Of a stretch of DNA of 62,245 nt, positions 58,921 to 62,245 are shown one piece after another. The DNA is from Bacteroidales bacterium. Its GTDB lineage: Bacteria; Bacteroidota; Bacteroidia; Bacteroidales; UBA932. Numbering within the stretch: the first letter of the stretch is position 1; each line of letters opens with the position of its first letter. The notes beneath the pieces were generated by a model. It was not told the origin of the DNA, made no database searches, and saw nothing but the letters and a program-made list of their open reading frames with translations. A program made the translations under genes and the position numbers. The stretch is from contig JAFZED010000049.1 of the NCBI GenBank assembly GCA_017560825.1, positions 1 to 62,245 of the forward strand. Direction: 5' to 3'.

Positions 58921-61161
58921 ATGAAGAGACTTTTATTCATCGCATCCGTCATCTTTCTGATGGCGGGTTGCGGTGCTCCGAAGACCGAAGCGGAGAAATT
59001 CGCTGACGATCTTCTTGCAAAGATGACCCTCAGGGAGAAACTCGGCCAGATGAGCCAGTTCCGACCAAGGTCGGGAGTGGTCACAGGACCGGAAGGATTT
59101 ACCTACGACCTTGAGGAGATGATCAAGGCCGGCGAGGTCGGTTCTATCTTGAGCCTCAGGGAGTTGGAATATTTTGAAATATATCAGCGTCTGGCTGTTG
59201 ACAGTTCGCGTCTTGGTATTCCTATCCTTTTCGCGCACGACATCATCCACGGATGTAAGGTCATATTCCCTATAAACCTCGGTTCTTCGTGTACCTGGGA
59301 CGTTGAGGCGACGAGGCAGTCTGCCCGCGTGGCTGCTGTCGAGGCTTCGGCGATGGGACTTGCCTGGACCTTCTCTCCTATGTGTGACATCTCTGCAGAC
59401 CCTCGTTGGGGCAGGGTATCGGAAGGATCAGGTGAAGACCCTTATCTTGCAGCCAAGCTTTCTGCCGCAATGGTCGAGGGCTATCAGGGTGAGGACCTTT
59501 CCGACAGCACTACCATCCTTGCCTGCGTGAAGCATTTTGCCGCTTACGGTGCGCCCGAGGCCGGCAGGGAGTACAACACAGTCGATATGTCAGAGAGAAT
59601 GTTCCGTGACCGCTATCTCCCGGTGTATCAGGCAGCCTTGGAAGCTGGTGCAGCGACTGTAATGTCATCTTTCAACGACTACGACGGCATCCCTGCTTCC
59701 GGAAACAAGTGGCTTCTCAAGACTGTACTCCGAGACGAGCTCGGTTTCGACGGCTTCGTTGTTTCGGATTATGACGCTGTGCACGAGATGGTAAATCACG
59801 GAGTTGCAGCCGATGGAACTGATGCGGCGAGACTGGCCTTGGAGGCATATCTGGATATGGAAATGACCTCGGGAGACTACATCAACCACGGTGAGGAACT
59901 CGTGCGTGACGGAATCATATCCGAGAAACATATCGATGAACTTTGTCGTAACATATTGATAGCCAAATACGAACTTGGTCTCTTCGAGGATCCGTTCAGG
60001 TACGGCGGTGCAGAGAGGTTTGCCCGTGAGACCTATAAGCCTGAATCCATAGCCCTTGCCCGCAAGATAGCCCGTGAATCTATGGTGCTTCTCAAGAATG
60101 AGGGTTCGGTCCTTCCGCTCAAAGAGGGACAGAAGATTGCTATGATCGGTCCGTTCATCTCTGACGCCAGGGCTATGAACGGCACTTGGGACGGTTTTTC
60201 AGAGGCCGGCAGGACTGTGACCATCGAACAAGGTATGAAGGCGCGTTTCCCTAAGGGTTCGTTGACATTTACCAGAGGTTGCGATGCCTATAATCACATA
60301 TCCGGAGGAGTTGCTGCTGCAGTCAGTGCTGCACGTGCAGCTGATGTGGCTGTGCTCACGCTCGGTCTGCCGGGAAATCACAGCGGTGAGACATCTTCGA
60401 TGACTTCTGTCGAGCTTCCGCAGGCTCAGAAAGAACTTCTTGCCGCAGTCAAGGCTACAGGTAAGCCGGTGGTAGTCCTGCTTGTTACAGGCCGTCCTAT
60501 GGCCTTGGAGTCGGTTGATGAGCTGATGGATGCACTTCTGGTGGTGTGGCATCCGGGAACTGCCGGCGGTGATGCCTTGGCGGATCTTCTCAGCGGTGAT
60601 TATTCTCCGTCAGGTCATCTCACAATGTCCTTCCCTCGTTGCGATGGCCAGATTCCTATCAGGTACAACCACAAGAGTACCGGTCGTCCTATCAATAAGG
60701 AAATCGACTACACGCAGAGCCACAAGGCCAAGAAGAATTATCTTTCAAGCTACCTCTTCACACCGAACACGCCTCTCTACTCGTTCGGTTACGGCCTCAG
60801 CTACACAGAATTCTCGTTCAGCGACCTTCAGGTTCTCAATCCGGAGGTGGCATTGGGTGAGGATGTGATTATCAAGGTGCGCGTGAGCAACGTCGGCGAT
60901 GTCGAAGGAACAACAGTAGCCCAGCTGTATATGAGGGATATGGTGGCGTCCACAACAAGGCCGGTGCGCGAGCTCAAGGGCTTTGAAAGGGTGACCCTCA
61001 AGCCGGGCGAATCGACCGAGGTCGAGTTCGTTCTGACAGCCGGGGATATGTCATTCTGCAGGGAGGATATGCAGTTCGCTCAGGAGCCTGGAGAGTTCGG
61101 AATCTGGGTAGGTGAAAGCTGCGAGGCCGAACTTAGTACAAGTTTCGTAGTAAAAGAGTGA
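58921..61161 (+). CDS. Glycoside hydrolase family 3 beta-glycosidase (BglX-like) lipoprotein
   Basis: A 746-aa lipoprotein (lipobox LMAGCG). The GH3 N-terminal barrel has KHFAAYGAPEAGREYN and the nucleophile Asp in GFVVSDYDAVHEM. The C-terminal GH3 domain contains LPGNHSGETSSMTSVELP, which includes the likely acid/base Glu, and GRPMALESV. A fibronectin-III-like domain closes the protein (VSNVGDVEGTTVAQLY, LKPGESTEVEF). BglX-type enzymes release glucose or xylose from beta-linked oligosaccharides. Paired with the GH97 enzyme, it suggests envelope-located trimming of mixed alpha/beta glycans; no SusCD genes are adjacent. Confidence 0.94.
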   Translation: MKRLLFIASVIFLMAGCGAPKTEAEKFADDLLAKMTLREKLGQMSQFRPRSGVVTGPEGFTYDLEEMIKAGEVGSILSLRELEYFEIYQRLAVDSSRLGIPILFAHDIIHGCKVIFPINLGSSCTWDVEATRQSARVAAVEASAMGLAWTFSPMCDISADPRWGRVSEGSGEDPYLAAKLSAAMVEGYQGEDLSDSTTILACVKHFAAYGAPEAGREYNTVDMSERMFRDRYLPVYQAALEAGAATVMSSFNDYDGIPASGNKWLLKTVLRDELGFDGFVVSDYDAVHEMVNHGVAADGTDAARLALEAYLDMEMTSGDYINHGEELVRDGIISEKHIDELCRNILIAKYELGLFEDPFRYGGAERFARETYKPESIALARKIARESMVLLKNEGSVLPLKEGQKIAMIGPFISDARAMNGTWDGFSEAGRTVTIEQGMKARFPKGSLTFTRGCDAYNHISGGVAAAVSAARAADVAVLTLGLPGNHSGETSSMTSVELPQAQKELLAAVKATGKPVVVLLVTGRPMALESVDELMDALLVVWHPGTAGGDALADLLSGDYSPSGHLTMSFPRCDGQIPIRYNHKSTGRPINKEIDYTQSHKAKKNYLSSYLFTPNTPLYSFGYGLSYTEFSFSDLQVLNPEVALGEDVIIKVRVSNVGDVEGTTVAQLYMRDMVASTTRPVRELKGFERVTLKPGESTEVEFVLTAGDMSFCREDMQFAQEPGEFGIWVGESCEAELSTSFVVKE

Positions 61162-61239
61162 TAATTGATTAAAAATCATTACCTTTATCGGTTGATAATC
61201 TGAAAATTTTAATAAATAACATCTAAAATATTGACAATT

Positions 61240-62079
61240 ATGGAATTACCTTTTGCAGAATCGTACAAGATCAAGATGGTAGAGCCTCTTCGCAAGAGTA
61301 CTCGCGAGGAGCGCGAACAGTGGATCAAAGAGGCTGACTACAACCTCTTCCAGCTCAAGTCAGATCAGGTATATATCGACTGTCTCACAGACTCAGGTAC
61401 AGGTGCAATGAGCGACCGTCAGTGGGCTGCTATGATGATGGGTGACGAGAGCTACGCAGGTTCTTCATCTTTCTTCCAGCTTAAGGAGACTATCACAAAG
61501 ATTACAGGTTTCGAGTATGTTATCCCTACTCATCAGGGTCGTGCAGCTGAGAACGTGCTTTTCAGCCACCTCGTAAAGGCTGGTGCCATCGTTCCAGGTA
61601 ACTCACACTTCGACACAACAAAGGGTCACATCGAGAGCCGCAAGGCATTCGCAGTTGACTGCACAGTAGATGAGGCAAAGGACACTCAGCTTGAGATTCC
61701 TTTCAAGGGTAACGTAGACCCTAAGAAGCTTGAGAAGGTACTCGCAGAGAGCGCTGACCTCGTTCCTTTCATCATTGTTACAGTTACAAACAACACAGCA
61801 GGTGGACAGCCTGTATCAATGCAGAACCTTCGTGAGGTGCGTGCAATCGCTGACAAGTACGGCAAGCGCGTGATCTTCGACTCTGCACGTTTCGTTGAGA
61901 ACGCTTACTTCATCCGCACTCGTGAGGAGGGTTATGCAGACAAGACCATCAAGGAGATCTGCAAGGAGATGTTCTCACTCGCTGACGGTATGACAATGTC
62001 ATCAAAGAAGGACGGTCTCGTGAATATGGGTGGTTTCATCGCTACACGTCACGAGGACTGGTACGAGGGTGCAAAGAGC
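61240..62079 (+). CDS. tnaA: Tryptophanase, truncated at a chimeric junction
   Basis: 280 residues of a PLP-dependent beta-eliminating lyase. Tryptophanase splits tryptophan to indole, pyruvate and ammonia. The sequence (MELPFAESYKIKMVEPLRKS) is very close to Bacteroides tryptophanases, while tyrosine phenol-lyase is the nearest alternative. Seen: TDSGTGAMSDRQW, PTHQGRAAEN, FDSARFVENAYF and the PLP lysine in MSSKKDG (Lys257). The reading stops matching right after WYEGAKS (62079), where about 190 further residues should follow. The remaining bases belong to a different, GC-rich genome. A TACCTTTA at 61180-61187 is a weak -7 candidate. Confidence 0.9.
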
Positions 62080-62164
62080 CATGCGCAAGGCCCTGATGGA
62101 TTCCAGCATGCCCGACTCCGCCGACCGCATCTGCGACATCATCGCGGAGCTTGCCAAGAAGTAA
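62080..62164 (+). CDS. C-terminal fragment of a foreign GC-rich gene (assembly chimera)
   Basis: In the frame of ATG 62081 this reads MRKALMDSSMPDSADRIC and continues DIIAELAKK to a TAA at 62162-62164. It resembles the C-terminus of a MurG/GT28-type glycosyltransferase, but a 28-residue tail is too short to be sure. It is out of frame with tnaA and GC-rich. The true start lies outside this contig. Confidence 0.55.
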
Positions 62165-62169
62165 CCCCC

Positions 62170-62175
62170 AGGAGG
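62170..62175 (+). promoter_or_regulatory. Strong Shine-Dalgarno AGGAGG in the foreign tail
   Basis: AGGAGG, 7 nt before ATG 62183. Such a site is typical of Bacillota and unlike every other gene start in this window. Confidence 0.8.
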
Positions 62176-62182
62176 GAACAAC

Positions 62183-62245
62183 ATGGATACGAAACAGAAG
62201 AATCGCCGGACCGCCGCCCCGGCACGGCGGTCCCGGAGCACCAAG
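62183..62245 (+). CDS. 5' end of a foreign gene, cut by the contig edge
   Basis: 21 codons, MDTKQKNRRTAAPARRSRST and K, highly basic. They could be the cytoplasmic N-terminus of a cell-division or sporulation membrane protein following a murG-like gene, but the family cannot be named from this. Confidence 0.5.
   Translation, partial: MDTKQKNRRTAAPARRSRSTK

Noticed and set aside
62002-62244. Minus-strand open frame at the contig end
   Set aside because: It crosses the chimeric junction and overlaps the tryptophanase frame, so it cannot be a real gene.

Overview
The window looks like a chromosomal contig from an uncultured or gut-type member of the Bacteroidales (Bacteroidota). The signs are perfect TAnnTTTG -7 boxes in front of many genes, almost no Shine-Dalgarno sequences, many lipoproteins with Bacteroidota surface-export-like signals, PEGA and FISUMP (Fibrobacter succinogenes major paralogous) domains, a GH97/GH3 pair, a tryptophanase close to Bacteroides enzymes, and Bacteroidota-type gene orders (coaX-OMP-TPR-lptC-ppiD and sigma54 regulator-lptE-TPR-secG). 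All identifications are from reading the sequence; no search was run.

Layout. 1-2.4 kb: fumarate reductase flavoprotein (cut by the contig edge) and ruvB on the minus strand. 2.6-12.5 kb: mfd, coaX, an outer-membrane protein, a TPR protein, lptC, a PpiD-like chaperone and a thioredoxin-like lipoprotein. 12.5-24.7 kb: ychF, a secreted nuclease/phosphatase-fold protein, galK with a small membrane protein, an OmpA-like/TPR lipoprotein, a sigma54 activator with lptE and secG, a ClpB lacking its N-domain, and a PEGA protein. 24.8-39.0 kb: two giant paralogous surface lipoproteins (2133 and 1960 aa), separated by a decayed accessory islet (Rpn-nuclease remnant and a broken hipBA module). 39.0-40.7 kb: a complete IS1182-like element with a precise 8-bp target duplication. 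40.8-50 kb: a CpXC protein, a metalloprotease-like/propeller/barrel protein, galM-thyA-folA-NSS transporter, and a 0.7-kb hairpin-rich gap. 50-62 kb: YfhO membrane protein, glycosyltransferase, mutS, GH97, GH3, tryptophanase.

The standout. The giant lipoproteins carry stalks of alternating fibronectin-III-like repeats (12 in one, 6+1 in the other), followed by two and three FISUMP modules. The last ~180 nt of these modules form five variable regions. In the best pair (29942-30124 and 30995-31177), 22 of 61 codons change the amino acid, and 21 of those 22 keep the third base (C or T) while bases 1 and 2 vary. Framework codons are almost identical, down to synonymous sites. This is the fingerprint of adenine-directed mutagenesis of AAC/AAT template codons by a diversity-generating retroelement (DGR). 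No reverse transcriptase or template repeat lies in the window, so the retroelement would act from elsewhere. A perfect 14-bp inverted repeat sits 23 nt after the last variable region. Tandem and internal variable regions in one polypeptide are unusual for DGR targets.

Other points: palindromic elements of the family whose translation reads FLDFARND sit in frame inside the YfhO gene. Hairpin families recur at convergent gene ends. The last ~165 bp (63% GC, Shine-Dalgarno-led start) are foreign to the contig and point to an assembly chimera inside the tryptophanase gene.
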